Source: Verrucomicrobia subdivision 3 bacterium UBA693 (GTDB taxonomy: Bacteria; Verrucomicrobiota; Verrucomicrobiia; Limisphaerales; UBA8199). Taken from it: a stretch of 64,000 nucleotides of DNA. The notes beneath the pieces were generated by a model that was not told where the DNA came from, searched no databases, and saw only the letters and a list, made by a program, of their open reading frames with translations. A program made the position numbers and the translations under genes. Below, in pieces: positions 45,103 through 55,200 of this stretch (position 1 is the first letter of the stretch; each line of letters begins with the position of its first letter). The DNA is taken from NCBI GenBank assembly GCA_002298785.1, contig DBMR01000024.1:1-64000 (forward strand). The letters are read 5' to 3'.

Positions 45103-45199
45103 AGCAGGTAGGGTTGGATACCTGGCCGGACGACCTCTTGATTTGGATGACGCCATTAGTCGCCATGGACGCGACGGCTCGCGATGCTGCCTGGTATCT

Positions 45200-47116
45200 C
45201 TAGCGACGCAGCGTCATCATCACATGATTTGTTGCCGGATGAGTAACCACGACCCCGGCTTGTTCGAGTAGAGCGTTATCCAGCAGCAGCAATGCCTGAG
45301 CTATGGTTAGAGGTTCGCTGTTGGTTAAAGATATCGACGCCCGGAGTTGCCTCACGGTTTCGTCTACGTCCATCTGGCCTTGGGCCAGCTCAGTGTAGAT
45401 GAGAAGCACCTGGGCCACGTCAGTATTGATGAACTGCAACATCCCAGGCACCAAAACATCCTCCGCATTTGTGGCTGGGTCATTCCGATTCCCAGGTTCT
45501 AATGGTGGCTGAAGTGCAACGGGCGTGGTGCCTGGAGACTGCTCCCCCGGTGGGCGAAGTCCAATGATCCAACTAAAGGTGATCATGACCTCGTCACCGG
45601 TCGTTATCTGTCCCAACGCAATCTTTGGGGCTGGAGGGGTAACCTGGAAAGAAGTCATTTTGATGGTTGTGCGGCCTGTGATCTTGAGTTTGTAGTCGCC
45701 CATCGGGAGCACGAATATGGGCATGGAAATCTTGTTGGTGATCCCTGCGATGGACAACTCGCCATGCGACTCGTATTGATACTGTAGGAGATCGTCGCGA
45801 TTGGTGGCCCCCTTAAAGGACATGGCCAATACCCGATAGCGGATTTTTGGAAAAAGCTCCGCCCGGAGGCTCTTATATATGGTCTGATCCATCACGGCGC
45901 TGTATGGCTTGCCGTCTTTCTCGATGCTCAGCAGGGACTGGACCATGATGAACGCCTCACCGGTAGCCAGAACCGCTCCAGGTGTTATGTTCGCTCCTGG
46001 TTCCAGCGGAAACCCCGGTCCAGTCTCGAGGAAGCCACCGATCAGGGAACTCTCTGCTTGCCAGTTACCGATGTTAGATGTGCCTTCAATTCGCAGTTTG
46101 CTTCCCCGTCTTGAGTACAGGCGCACGGTTCCAGGAAAGGCAGCACCAGCTTGTCTAGAAGACTCTAATTCACGGGCACCGGCTTGTGGTTGGTCCACGC
46201 TTTGTGAGGGCGTAGCCAACACCAAATTTTCTACTCCAGATGTGCCAAAGCTCTGACTACTTGGTTCATCGGGAAGACCAGAATCCCGCACTTGCTGTTG
46301 CACCAATTGCTGGTCCGGCATATGGCTGGAGCCTTGGGCAATGTCGGTGGTCTGGCGCTTTAGGAGAATGGCACTGAGCATCGTTACGACCACTACGATA
46401 GCGGCAATCTTGGTTTTCAGTCTGGCGCCAGTAAATAGTTTAAAGGTAGGAGAACCTATGCTGCCGGTGGTGCTAACATCGGCGAATGCCGCCCCAGCCA
46501 CCTCCAATGCCAGCCCGGTGGGCGCGGCTGTTACCGCTCCCGATGCAAGGCCGCTCGCCAACGCCGCCACCGTCACGGTTATGCCACGCTTTTGAAGCAG
46601 ATTCCCCAACTCCTTAAGTGCTCGAGCGACTCGCTTTTGAGCGGCATTCTCAGTCATGCCCATAGCCTCGCCCACTGATCGCAGGTCGTGGTGCTCAAAG
46701 AACCGGAGGAGGATTGCGTGTCTGTCGTCTGGTCCAAGCTCGTTAATGGCTTCATCCAGGATGGGGGAAACCAGGGCAACGAGGCTAATCCCTTGGCTGT
46801 TTAGCGCGTTCATTTCAACGGCCTGTCGCTCACGGGCTAGACGGCGGCGTTCTCCGCGCATGAGCGTTCTCGCGACGAAGCATGTGTGCCGATGCAGCCA
46901 CCCGCCGAGCATGGTGCCCGCCGAAAGTGTTCCGGCCTTCCTGGCCAAGTCTCCAAAGACGATTTGAGCCACGTCCTTTGCTGTGTGAGTGTCACCGTCG
47001 ACCTGGCGCACTGCCGTCGAATACACCAGGTCAAAATACCGCGTTACCAAATCTCGAAATGCTGCCTCAGAACCATGGTTTACGAATCTTTCCAGCAATT
47101 GCTGCGTGTCAGTCAT
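45200..47116 (-). CDS. ECF-type sigma-70 factor fused to membrane anchor, YceI-like and secretin-like domains
   Basis: A 638-residue multidomain protein starting at ATG 47116. Residues 1-95 are sigma region 2 (AFRDLVTRYFDLVYSTAVR, FGDLARKAGTL), and 120-175 region 4 with a helix-turn-helix (LRSVGEAMGMTENAAQKRVARALKEL). An Ala-rich hydrophobic stretch (about 180-212) and a membrane span (235-253) follow, then a linker. Residues 330-520 match a YceI-like domain (LRIEGTSNIGNWQAES, GELSIAGITNKISMP), a fold known to bind isoprenoid-type lipids in other YceI proteins. Residues 555-638 look like a secretin N-type subdomain (QFINTDVAQVLLIYTELA). The DNA-binding half should be cytoplasmic and the rest outside. 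Sigma factors of this kind are known in Pedosphaera-like genomes, but I know of no function for this fusion. Confidence 0.82.
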   Translation of the reverse strand: MTDTQQLLERFVNHGSEAAFRDLVTRYFDLVYSTAVRQVDGDTHTAKDVAQIVFGDLARKAGTLSAGTMLGGWLHRHTCFVARTLMRGERRRLARERQAVEMNALNSQGISLVALVSPILDEAINELGPDDRHAILLRFFEHHDLRSVGEAMGMTENAAQKRVARALKELGNLLQKRGITVTVAALASGLASGAVTAAPTGLALEVAGAAFADVSTTGSIGSPTFKLFTGARLKTKIAAIVVVVTMLSAILLKRQTTDIAQGSSHMPDQQLVQQQVRDSGLPDEPSSQSFGTSGVENLVLATPSQSVDQPQAGARELESSRQAGAAFPGTVRLYSRRGSKLRIEGTSNIGNWQAESSLIGGFLETGPGFPLEPGANITPGAVLATGEAFIMVQSLLSIEKDGKPYSAVMDQTIYKSLRAELFPKIRYRVLAMSFKGATNRDDLLQYQYESHGELSIAGITNKISMPIFVLPMGDYKLKITGRTTIKMTSFQVTPPAPKIALGQITTGDEVMITFSWIIGLRPPGEQSPGTTPVALQPPLEPGNRNDPATNAEDVLVPGMLQFINTDVAQVLLIYTELAQGQMDVDETVRQLRASISLTNSEPLTIAQALLLLDNALLEQAGVVVTHPATNHVMMTLRR

Positions 47117-47629
47117 TGTTGCTTCTCTAGTAAAGAGCCGCAGGAGCGGAAAATCCGCCAAAAAAAGTGCCTCAATCTTCGAATTAGCCACCCCGCGTGT
47201 TTTTCAGGGTTGATTTGCCAGGTGGTCAATCAGTTTCCTCAGGAGCGTCTTCCTGTCACATCCGATCCTCGATGTGGAATTGTATAATCATGCGCTTAAG
47301 CATGCACCGGTCAGGATCGAGCCCGCAATCGCTAACTCGGTCTAACATTTAACAGATTCTTCATTTGGCGTGCCAATACGAAAGTCACGGTTGTAACCAA
47401 AAAGGCGAACGCAGCCGAAGAAAATGCTGCGCTTCAATTAATGTCTTCAGCGATCAAATCCTGCGACATTCCAATACGGTCCAACGATCGTGACAATACG
47501 CGGAATTGGGTCGGAACCAATTCCTGGCTCGGAAGTGCGTGGGGCGAAAGCTTGTGCCCGGGAACCCTGAACCTGCTCAACAAGCTTGCTGGCTGGCGCC
47601 TTCTCGAGCAACTTGTTTGGAGTCCAAGC
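47117..47629. other. Divergent intergenic region (sigma factor / acetyltransferase)
   Basis: About 510 bp. A TATAAT lies on the plus strand at 47283-47288, but no -35 box stands at the right distance. The upstream part of the acetyltransferase frame (47441-47629) has no protein-like character and was left out of that gene. No RNA gene or repeat was recognised. Confidence 0.35.
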
Positions 47630-48166
47630 ATGAGCGAGCGACCACTCATTACCACCTACTTGGAGATGCACTCGATCCAAGAGTTGCGTGTTGCCCGTGG
47701 TGGGAATGTGGATCAAATAACGGTCCGAGAAAGTGATGACCGCAGTGGGGCAGTTAATCGCTCATTTTACCGAGCGGTTGGCGAGATGTGGACGTGGCAC
47801 GACAAGAAGCATTGGACAGATGCGGACTGGCGAACTTATGCGGCGGATCCTCGATTGCGGACCTGGATCGCTTCAGTTGGGGAAAAGGAGGCGGGTTACT
47901 TCGAGTTGCACCAGGATGACGCTGGAGGAGTTGAAATAGCCTATTTCGGATTGCTGCCGGCGTTCATCGGCAAGGGTTTGGGTGGCGCACTCCTGACCGT
48001 TTGCCTGAAACAGGCCTGGCAGACGCAACCTGCACGAGTCTGGGTGCACACCTGTTCCCTGGATCACCCCGCTGCGTTGGAGAATTATCGCGCCCGGGGC
48101 ATGAAGGTCTACCGGGTAGAAGAGTCCCAGTTGCCAGTTAACGAGTCGGCGAGCAATTCGGTCTGA
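47630..48166 (+). CDS. GNAT family N-acetyltransferase
   Basis: A 178-residue enzyme that should transfer an acetyl group from acetyl-CoA. The acetyl-CoA loop is LLPAFIGKGLGGALL (motif A, the R/Q-x-x-G-x-G/A pattern), followed by VWVHTCSLDHPAALENYRARGMKVYR, a typical motif B with a conserved Asn and Tyr. ATG 47630 is chosen: TTGGAG lies about 10 bases upstream, and the frame before it is not family-like. The substrate is unknown. A sulfatase gene starts 95 bp downstream. Confidence 0.85.
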   Translation: MSERPLITTYLEMHSIQELRVARGGNVDQITVRESDDRSGAVNRSFYRAVGEMWTWHDKKHWTDADWRTYAADPRLRTWIASVGEKEAGYFELHQDDAGGVEIAYFGLLPAFIGKGLGGALLTVCLKQAWQTQPARVWVHTCSLDHPAALENYRARGMKVYRVEESQLPVNESASNSV

Positions 48167-48261
48167 TCAACCGCGAAAGCTCTGGCTCGTTATTAAGAGC
48201 AGGGCTTGGTGACTTGCGACCGCCTGATCCGAAATACGTGCAGCCGGAGAAAAATGACGTC

Positions 48262-49752
48262 ATGAGAATATTGAGATTGCTGACTTGGGTGACGGTCTTT
48301 CTGTGGCCGATATTTCCCACGCTTGCCGCAGTGGGTATGGCCGGGTCAAAACCGAACATTATTCTGATTCTCACTGATGATCAGGGCTATGGGGATGCGA
48401 GCTGCAATGGTAATCCGATATTAAAGACGCCGAACCTGGATCGGTTGTATCGTGAGGGAGTGCATTTCGAGGATTTCCATGTGAGCCCAACCTGTTCTCC
48501 GACGCGAAGTAGCCTGCTCTCAGGGAAGCATGAGTTTAAAAACGGTGTTACCCATACTATTCATGAACGCGAGCGCCTCAGCTTGAAGACCACGACCCTG
48601 GCACAGGTGCTAAAGTCGTCCGGGTATTTGACCGGGATCTTCGGCAAATGGCATCTGGGCGATGAAGAGCCGTATCAGCCTCAGCATCGCGGTTTCGACG
48701 AAGTCTTCATTCATGGCGCTGGCGGCATTGGGCAGTCGTATCCCGGTTCTTGTGGCGACGCTCCCGGCAACAGTTACTTCAGCCCCACGGTCCGGCACAA
48801 TGGCCGGTTCGAGAAGACCAGTGGCTACTGCACGGATGTGTTTTTTGCCGAGGCCATGAAGTGGATGGAGTCGGTGCGTGGCAAGAAACCGTTCTTCATC
48901 TATCTCACCCCCAATGCGCCACATGCTCCCCTCGATTGTCCTCCGGAATATGAGAAGCTCTATGCCGGGAAGGTAACCCCACAGCAGGCCAGGTTTCTGG
49001 GAATGGTCGCCAATATTGATGACAACGTTGGCAAGTTGCTGACCCGCTTGCAGGTCCTGGGCCTCGAGAAGGATACGCTGGTGGTCTTTCTGAATGACAA
49101 TGGTGGCACCGTGGGGTGCGATATCTTCAATGCCGGGATGAAAGGCCAGAAAGGCACGGCGCATAACGGCGGGGCTCGTGCCATGTCCTTCTGGCGCTGG
49201 CCGGGGGTGATCAAACCCGCAGCCTGCGACCGACTAACCGCCCACTACGATATCTTTCCCACTTTTGCGGAATTGGCCGGAGCCCAAATCCCGGCGGCAG
49301 TGAGATCCAGGCAGGATGGATTCAGCCTGGTGCCGTTGCTCCAGGAACCGCACGCCGCCTGGCATGACGAACGTATGTTGTTCACCCATGTCGGACGCTG
49401 GCCCGTCGGGGCGGAACCGGAGAAATATGGTCTTTGCAGCGTGCGGTGGCAGCAATACCTGTTATTTCGCGACGAGGATAGCTGGGCGCTGTACGATTTG
49501 AAACTGGATCCGGGCGAGGCTCGAAACCTCGCTGCTGAACGGACCGAAGTGGTGGCCAGGTTGGACAAGGCTTACGATGCCTGGTGGTCCTCGATCCAGC
49601 CTGGCCTTGAAAATGAACAGGCCTACAAGACCGCTCCGAAGGTGAATCCATTCCGAGCCTGGTATTTGCAGCAATACGGCGGCTCCACCGAGGACGTTGC
49701 AAATCCCGAGAAATCTCCGAACAAAAACCAGAACCCGAAGCGCAATCCATGA
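48262..49752 (+). CDS. Secreted type I sulfatase (arylsulfatase-like)
   Basis: A 496-residue exported enzyme expected to cut sulfate esters from sugars. The signal peptide spans about residues 1-27. The metal-binding start IILILTDDQGYGD is followed by the formylglycine site CSPTR at Cys78, then GKWHLGD and LNDNGGT. Cys must be converted to formylglycine by a maturation enzyme that is not in this window. ATG 48262 gives the signal peptide at once. The stop overlaps the next sulfatase start by 4 bp (ATGA). The sugar target is not visible from sequence. Confidence 0.92.
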   Translation: MRILRLLTWVTVFLWPIFPTLAAVGMAGSKPNIILILTDDQGYGDASCNGNPILKTPNLDRLYREGVHFEDFHVSPTCSPTRSSLLSGKHEFKNGVTHTIHERERLSLKTTTLAQVLKSSGYLTGIFGKWHLGDEEPYQPQHRGFDEVFIHGAGGIGQSYPGSCGDAPGNSYFSPTVRHNGRFEKTSGYCTDVFFAEAMKWMESVRGKKPFFIYLTPNAPHAPLDCPPEYEKLYAGKVTPQQARFLGMVANIDDNVGKLLTRLQVLGLEKDTLVVFLNDNGGTVGCDIFNAGMKGQKGTAHNGGARAMSFWRWPGVIKPAACDRLTAHYDIFPTFAELAGAQIPAAVRSRQDGFSLVPLLQEPHAAWHDERMLFTHVGRWPVGAEPEKYGLCSVRWQQYLLFRDEDSWALYDLKLDPGEARNLAAERTEVVARLDKAYDAWWSSIQPGLENEQAYKTAPKVNPFRAWYLQQYGGSTEDVANPEKSPNKNQNPKRNP

Positions 49753-51257
49753 AAGCTCTTTGTCAAACCGTAGTCGCGTTCTTCTTGGCCGCTCAGGGAG
49801 TATTCGCGGCAGAGAGACCCAATTTGATATTCATCCTGACCGATGACGTAGGCTACGGGGACGTTGGGTGCTACGGCGCGACGCATGTTAAAACCCCAAA
49901 CATCGATCGATTGGCAAAGGAAGGGACGAAGTTCACCGACGCCCACGCGACGGCTTCGGTTTGTACGCCAACCCGCTATGCATTCATGACCGGCAGGTAT
50001 GCCTGGCGGCAGCCCGGTACGGGGATCGCCGCGGGAAACGCTCCCGCCTTGATCAAACCTGGTACGGTTACCGTGCCGTCGCTGCTCAAACAGGCCGGTT
50101 ACGCCACGGGATTGGTGGGCAAATGGCACCTGGGACTAGGGGAGGGCCCAACTGACTTTAACGGGGAGATCAAGCCTGGCCCATTGGAGCTGGGTTTCGA
50201 TTACGCTTTTTTCATTCCCGCGACCGGTGATCGTGTGCCCTGCGTTTTCGTCGAGAATCATCGGGTGTTCGGCTACGATCCGGCCGACCCGATCCAGGTA
50301 AGTTACGGAAAGAAGATCGGAGACGAGCCCACCGGCAAAGACCCGGAGGTTAAGCTCAAAATCCGTCCGGGGCCAGGCCACTTCGACACGGTGGTCAACG
50401 GAGTTTCCCGGATCGGCTTTATGACCGGAGGAAAAGCCGCCCGCTGGGTGGATGAGGACATTGCGGATACGCTTACCACCCGGGCGGTGCAGTTCATTGA
50501 ATCGCATCAAAAAGGTCCGTTCTTTCTCTACCTTGCCACGCACGACATTCACGAGCCCATGGTGCCGCATCCGCGGTTCCGGGGAACAAGTGATTGTGGC
50601 TGGCGCGGGGATGTGATTCATCAGCTCGACTGGACCGTCGGCCAGGTGCTGGCCACGCTCGACCGCCTAAAACTTACCGGGAACACACTCGTCATTTTCA
50701 CCAGTGACAATGGTGGTGCGATCAAGAATACCTACGATGACGGCACCAATCCGCTGCATGCCCGGCAGAAGCCGAACGCTGGATTGCGTGACTTTAAAGG
50801 GTCGCTCTACGAAGGGGGGCATCGCATTCCGTTTATCGCGCGTTGGCCGGAGCATATCCCGGCGGGTCGGGTCTCCACACAACTAATCGCTCATGTGGAT
50901 GTGCTGGCGACGGTGGCCGCGCTCACCGGCCAAAAGCTGCCCGCAGAGGCTGGGCCGGACAGTTTTAACGTTCTTCCGGCGTGGCTGGGGTTAAAGACGG
51001 ACACGCCAGCGCGCGATCACCTGGTGCTGCAGAACAACGGACAACGTCCTTTAGCCTTGCGGCAGGGGCAATGGGTGTTGATCGAGACCGGTGCCCAGTC
51101 CCGTAATGGGACCAAGGCTGCACCTGGTTACGAGCTCTACAACCTTGCCGACGATCCGGCGGAACTTCATAACGTTGCCGAAGCACAGCCGGAGAGAATC
51201 AAACGCATGTCGGAAGAGTTGGAACGGTTGCGGACGGCTGGGCGCAGTCGTCCATGA
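49749..51257 (+). CDS. Secreted type I sulfatase (arylsulfatase-like), second of a pair
   Basis: A 502-residue exported enzyme with a signal peptide (residues 1-20). Motifs are LIFILTDDVGYGD, the formylglycine site CTPTR at Cys72 and GKWHLGLG, then FTSDNGGA. It is coupled to the previous sulfatase by a 4 bp overlap but is only moderately similar to it, so the two probably act on different sulfate positions of one substrate. It is convergent with the amidohydrolase gene, 19 bp away. Confidence 0.92.
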   Translation: MKALCQTVVAFFLAAQGVFAAERPNLIFILTDDVGYGDVGCYGATHVKTPNIDRLAKEGTKFTDAHATASVCTPTRYAFMTGRYAWRQPGTGIAAGNAPALIKPGTVTVPSLLKQAGYATGLVGKWHLGLGEGPTDFNGEIKPGPLELGFDYAFFIPATGDRVPCVFVENHRVFGYDPADPIQVSYGKKIGDEPTGKDPEVKLKIRPGPGHFDTVVNGVSRIGFMTGGKAARWVDEDIADTLTTRAVQFIESHQKGPFFLYLATHDIHEPMVPHPRFRGTSDCGWRGDVIHQLDWTVGQVLATLDRLKLTGNTLVIFTSDNGGAIKNTYDDGTNPLHARQKPNAGLRDFKGSLYEGGHRIPFIARWPEHIPAGRVSTQLIAHVDVLATVAALTGQKLPAEAGPDSFNVLPAWLGLKTDTPARDHLVLQNNGQRPLALRQGQWVLIETGAQSRNGTKAAPGYELYNLADDPAELHNVAEAQPERIKRMSEELERLRTAGRSRP

Positions 51258-51276
51258 GCGTGCCTATCGCAGACGG

Positions 51277-52293
51277 CTAACCGCTTGATTTCTTTCGCTC
51301 CACCCACTGGTAAGCTGCTTTGGCGCTCTGCGAGAACACGCTTCTTTCGACAGCGCTCCCGTGGCTGCGAAAGTAATCCGCTACGATTCCCTGAACGACC
51401 GCCAATGGTGCGAACCGTTCACTTACCGGCCAATTGCTGGCGTACATCAGCCGATTTGTGGGGAACAATTCGCACATGACATCCAGCACCGGCCGATAAA
51501 ACCCGACCTCACGAGGGGCGTCGCCGTTGACGCGGCCCGTGCCTTCCACCAACCCAGACAGCTTGCAATAAATGTTGGGCGCAGACGCGATCGTCTTCAT
51601 TTGCTTTTTCCATTCCGTCGGCGGTGTTTTGCCGTCAACCGGCAGACCAGCCAAATGGTCAATAACAAGTCGCAGGTTCGGCAGCGCCTTCGTCAACCGG
51701 TTCGCGAATGCAAGAATCTCCAGCCCACCCACGAGGTCTAACGCGAGTTGGTTATCCGCCAGCAGCTTAAGATCCTCGAAAAACGAAGGTGCAGCTAGCA
51801 GGTCGTCCAGCTTGCGGTCTCGGATGCGGATGCCTCGGAAGAGAGGGTTGGTGGCAAATCTCCGCAGATGCCCTGCGAAGGCGTTGGTGCCGATTGGCAG
51901 GTTGCCTACAACGCCGACAATGAACGGATCTTGCGCGGCAAGATTCAGCACCCATTGATTGTCTTCCACCCAAGGGCTGGCTTCTACAACCACAGTGCCC
52001 GTAACCGGTGCAGGAGTTGACAGCGCGCGATAGTCTTGAGGCAGTACTTTGCGGTACAGCAGCTTGTCCTCCCGAGGCGGCCAGGGCATTCCCTCGGCTC
52101 GAGTGGGATCGTAGAAGTGGGTGTGGGTGTCGATCAAAGTGAAGCCATTCGCGCCAGTGGCGATGGCATAGGCTGAATCAGACCAGCCAGCCAGCGCGGT
52201 TCCTGCCAACCCGCCTCCCACCACGCGCAGGAAATCGCGGCGATTCTGGACTTTGTTCGCGGGACAGTGTCCCTTCCCAGTCTCACCGCGCAT
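51277..52293 (-). CDS. Tat-exported amidohydrolase 2 family protein, sugar-lactonase-like
   Basis: A 338-residue protein. A twin-arginine signal (NRRDFLRVVGGG, residues 17-28) leads into an amidohydrolase barrel: metal-binding DTHTHFYD (near residue 55), VIDHLAG in the middle and SNWPVS near the end. This is the COG3618-type subfamily, which includes L-fucono- and L-rhamnono-lactonases. The Tat signal places it outside the cytoplasm, odd for a lactonase of a cytoplasmic pathway. It overlaps the end of the GH106-like gene by 11 bp, so the two are coupled. An ester or lactone substrate is an inference. Confidence 0.82.
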   Translation of the reverse strand: MRGETGKGHCPANKVQNRRDFLRVVGGGLAGTALAGWSDSAYAIATGANGFTLIDTHTHFYDPTRAEGMPWPPREDKLLYRKVLPQDYRALSTPAPVTGTVVVEASPWVEDNQWVLNLAAQDPFIVGVVGNLPIGTNAFAGHLRRFATNPLFRGIRIRDRKLDDLLAAPSFFEDLKLLADNQLALDLVGGLEILAFANRLTKALPNLRLVIDHLAGLPVDGKTPPTEWKKQMKTIASAPNIYCKLSGLVEGTGRVNGDAPREVGFYRPVLDVMCELFPTNRLMYASNWPVSERFAPLAVVQGIVADYFRSHGSAVERSVFSQSAKAAYQWVERKKSSG

Positions 52294-55200
52294 ACTCGAC
52301 CAAGGTGACCGGTCCCAACAGACCCGAGGGCAACAGAGGGCTGTTGGGCTTATAGGGGTTGGAGGTTGTCCACGTAAGGCGTTGCTCCGGCGCCAGGCCG
52401 GCGTCGGCGATCAGGCGGTTGGGCCATAGGTTGGCTACCACGATTTCAAGCTGATTGCCTTCCGGCTTAAGCAACTTGGCGGGCACCTCCACCTGCCACG
52501 GCGCGCACCAGGCGGTCCCCAATTCATGACCGTTAATCTTCACCGCGGCCATGACGTTTACTTTGCCCAGGTCCAGGCGCAGACTCGATTGGGTGAGAAG
52601 CTTTGGAACGCTGAACGACTTGCGGTAAGTGGCTTTTCCGGAGTAGTGGCGAATCCCTGATTCAGGGCGTGCCGTCCAGTCCACGAGTTGGGGGAAGATG
52701 ACGCGCTCGGGTCCGCCCCAGGCGGGGTCAAACCGCACCTCCCAATCTCCTACCAGCGGAAAGGTCGATAGTACTTTGGGGAAATTTGCGCTGTCTGCGG
52801 TGCGGGTAGCGGCGCGCTGCCGGAAGATCACGAAATAACTCTGGTGGGCGGCGAACTCGAGCGGAATCACAACGGCGCCGGATTCCTGCCGGTATCCGGG
52901 AAGCGGACGATCGGTGCCGGTGACTGGATCCCATAATTCAGGCTGCAGCCCGGTTACGCGGAAACGACAGTCACCTCGCACCGGTTCGCTCGAGGCATTC
53001 GCGACGAAATAATAATGGCTCTTTTCCTCGCGCCGATGAATGCTGCGCAAGGGCGCGGTGGAGCTAAAATCAGGGATCACTCCATCCGCGTTCAGAATTG
53101 CGGCCACCTGTGCGTAATCTGGATAGATATCGGGTGAAGGCGAACTCGAGGTGCCCAGCTTCCAGGGGTCCATTTTAGCGGTCCCCAGTTCCAGCGCCGG
53201 TGTCATCGTCGTCTCAGGATCGGTGCCGCTGAGCCAGGTTCGATCACTCACGATCTCCTGGGTGCTGCCATCCGCAAATTTGAGCAGAACGGTGCCAATC
53301 CAGCCGGCTGGGTTCGGGCCGGGACCATCGTTTTGTGCCAAGACATTCAAGCGATTTGTTCCCGGCTTGAGTGCTGCTGTGATGTCCAGCACTTCCACCC
53401 GATGAAAATTGTTTCCTTCACCGACCTTCTGACCATTCACTTTTGCCACAAAAGAGTTGTCCGCGGTAAGACTCCAGCGGGCTGAGACGATGGTTTGGCT
53501 GTGATCGAGCACTATGTCCCGCTGAAAATAACGGCTGCCGACGGGTGCCGAGGCGGCCGGGTTGCCTTCGTTGTGCCAAATCCACTTCGCATTTTCCACC
53601 GGGGAGGCCTGCGCCAAAACATCCGGTGTCTTTTGCTCGAGAAAAACTCGGCCTTTGCCGAGGCGCCTGGGCACAGTGCTCGAAGCGTTTCCGGTTTCGC
53701 CCCAGAGTTCCCGCGCCAGTGCCTGGACCTGCGTGTCGCATCCGGGGAATCCCGTCAGGCTTGGTGATTTTTTGGGAGGTGCACCGATGATCGTAGCGCC
53801 TTGCTCAACCAGGCTGCGGATCTTTCCCAGGAGTTGGGGAGTCATGGTGTCGAACTCTGGCAGCACCAGCACCGAATAGCTCATGCCATCAGCAAAGATG
53901 ATCCGCCCGTCGCGGACCTGGGCAGCCTTAAGCAGGCGGTCCGGCGCGATGCCGTCAAAATTGTAGCCTTTGCGATCCGGTGGATTTCTTTGCAGAGCCG
54001 AGGCCGGCGGGCGGAAGACGTGCGGCGCTCCTTCCGGTGCAAGGTAGAGAATATCCGCGACGGGCAATCCGCGCCGCAGGAGATACTGACAGCGGGCGAG
54101 GTATTGGTGATAGGCGGGCACCAGGTCCCACCAGGTTTGGGTTCGCTCCCAGTGAACACCGTAAGGGCCCATGCGCATACCCGGACGCCGATCCAGCCAG
54201 GGTTGATGCTGGTAACGATGGAACACGATACGGTTCACGCCGGAACAGAACGCCCAATCTCCCAGGTTCTTTATCGAACCGGGGTAGCCCAGCCAGTCTT
54301 CGCCAGGTTCAGAAGTGAACGACTCGGCCGCCACTATCGGACGTCCCTGAGTGTGAGCCACTGAGGCCGCCTCGATGACGCTATAAAACGTGTCGAAACC
54401 CCGGTACCAGAATTCGCACATGGGCACATCGGCAACTCCGCCCAGGGTCAAATCGGACGTGGGATTTAAGTCATAAGGCTCGATCGAGAGCTGTAAGCCA
54501 TGCCGCTTGCCCAGCGTTTTCAAATGTTGAGCGTGATTTTCCACCACCAGTTCCTGGGCGGTTTGCCGCAAATCCCAAAGGAATCGCTCCGAGATCTCCT
54601 CGCTATCCACAATCTGTCCGGACATGGCCGGAAGAAAGCGGAGCGGGTCGTAACCGCGGCGCTGGGTGAACTCCTGGCGAAAGCGCTCCGACCAATTCTG
54701 CGAACTCATTTCCCAACTGTCAAAATGCAGCGTGGTGAGGCCTCGACCCGGATGACGCTGTGATCCGAGTTCGCGCAACAGAATGCCGGCAAAGGAATCG
54801 AAATGTTCATCGAGGGCGCGCGGGTCGAATTTGTCGCTTTCAAATCCCAAGCCCGGCAGCGGGGCGGGGCGGGTGGTTTGACCGGTGATCGTGCGACCGA
54901 AGCGCATGATCGTCCAATTCCCTGGTGGCACCTCCCAGTTCAGTCTTCCATCCGCTTGCAGTCGGCCGGTCAGATCGATGGTGGCGGAGGAGGCGATGCA
55001 CTCGTTCGCCGGAGTTTTTGGGAAGTCCGCAGGTGCCGGTAAGAAGGCTTTTACCCCCGGTTGCGAGGAATACGGGGCGCGAAAATAAAGAGCCTTTTCA
55101 TCAACGTCATTAAGGCGACGTGTTCCCGTTGGCGTAGGAAAGGCCAGCACCGCTTCCTCGCGGTAGAACTCGCGCCATTGTCGGGCCAATTCGGGAGTCA

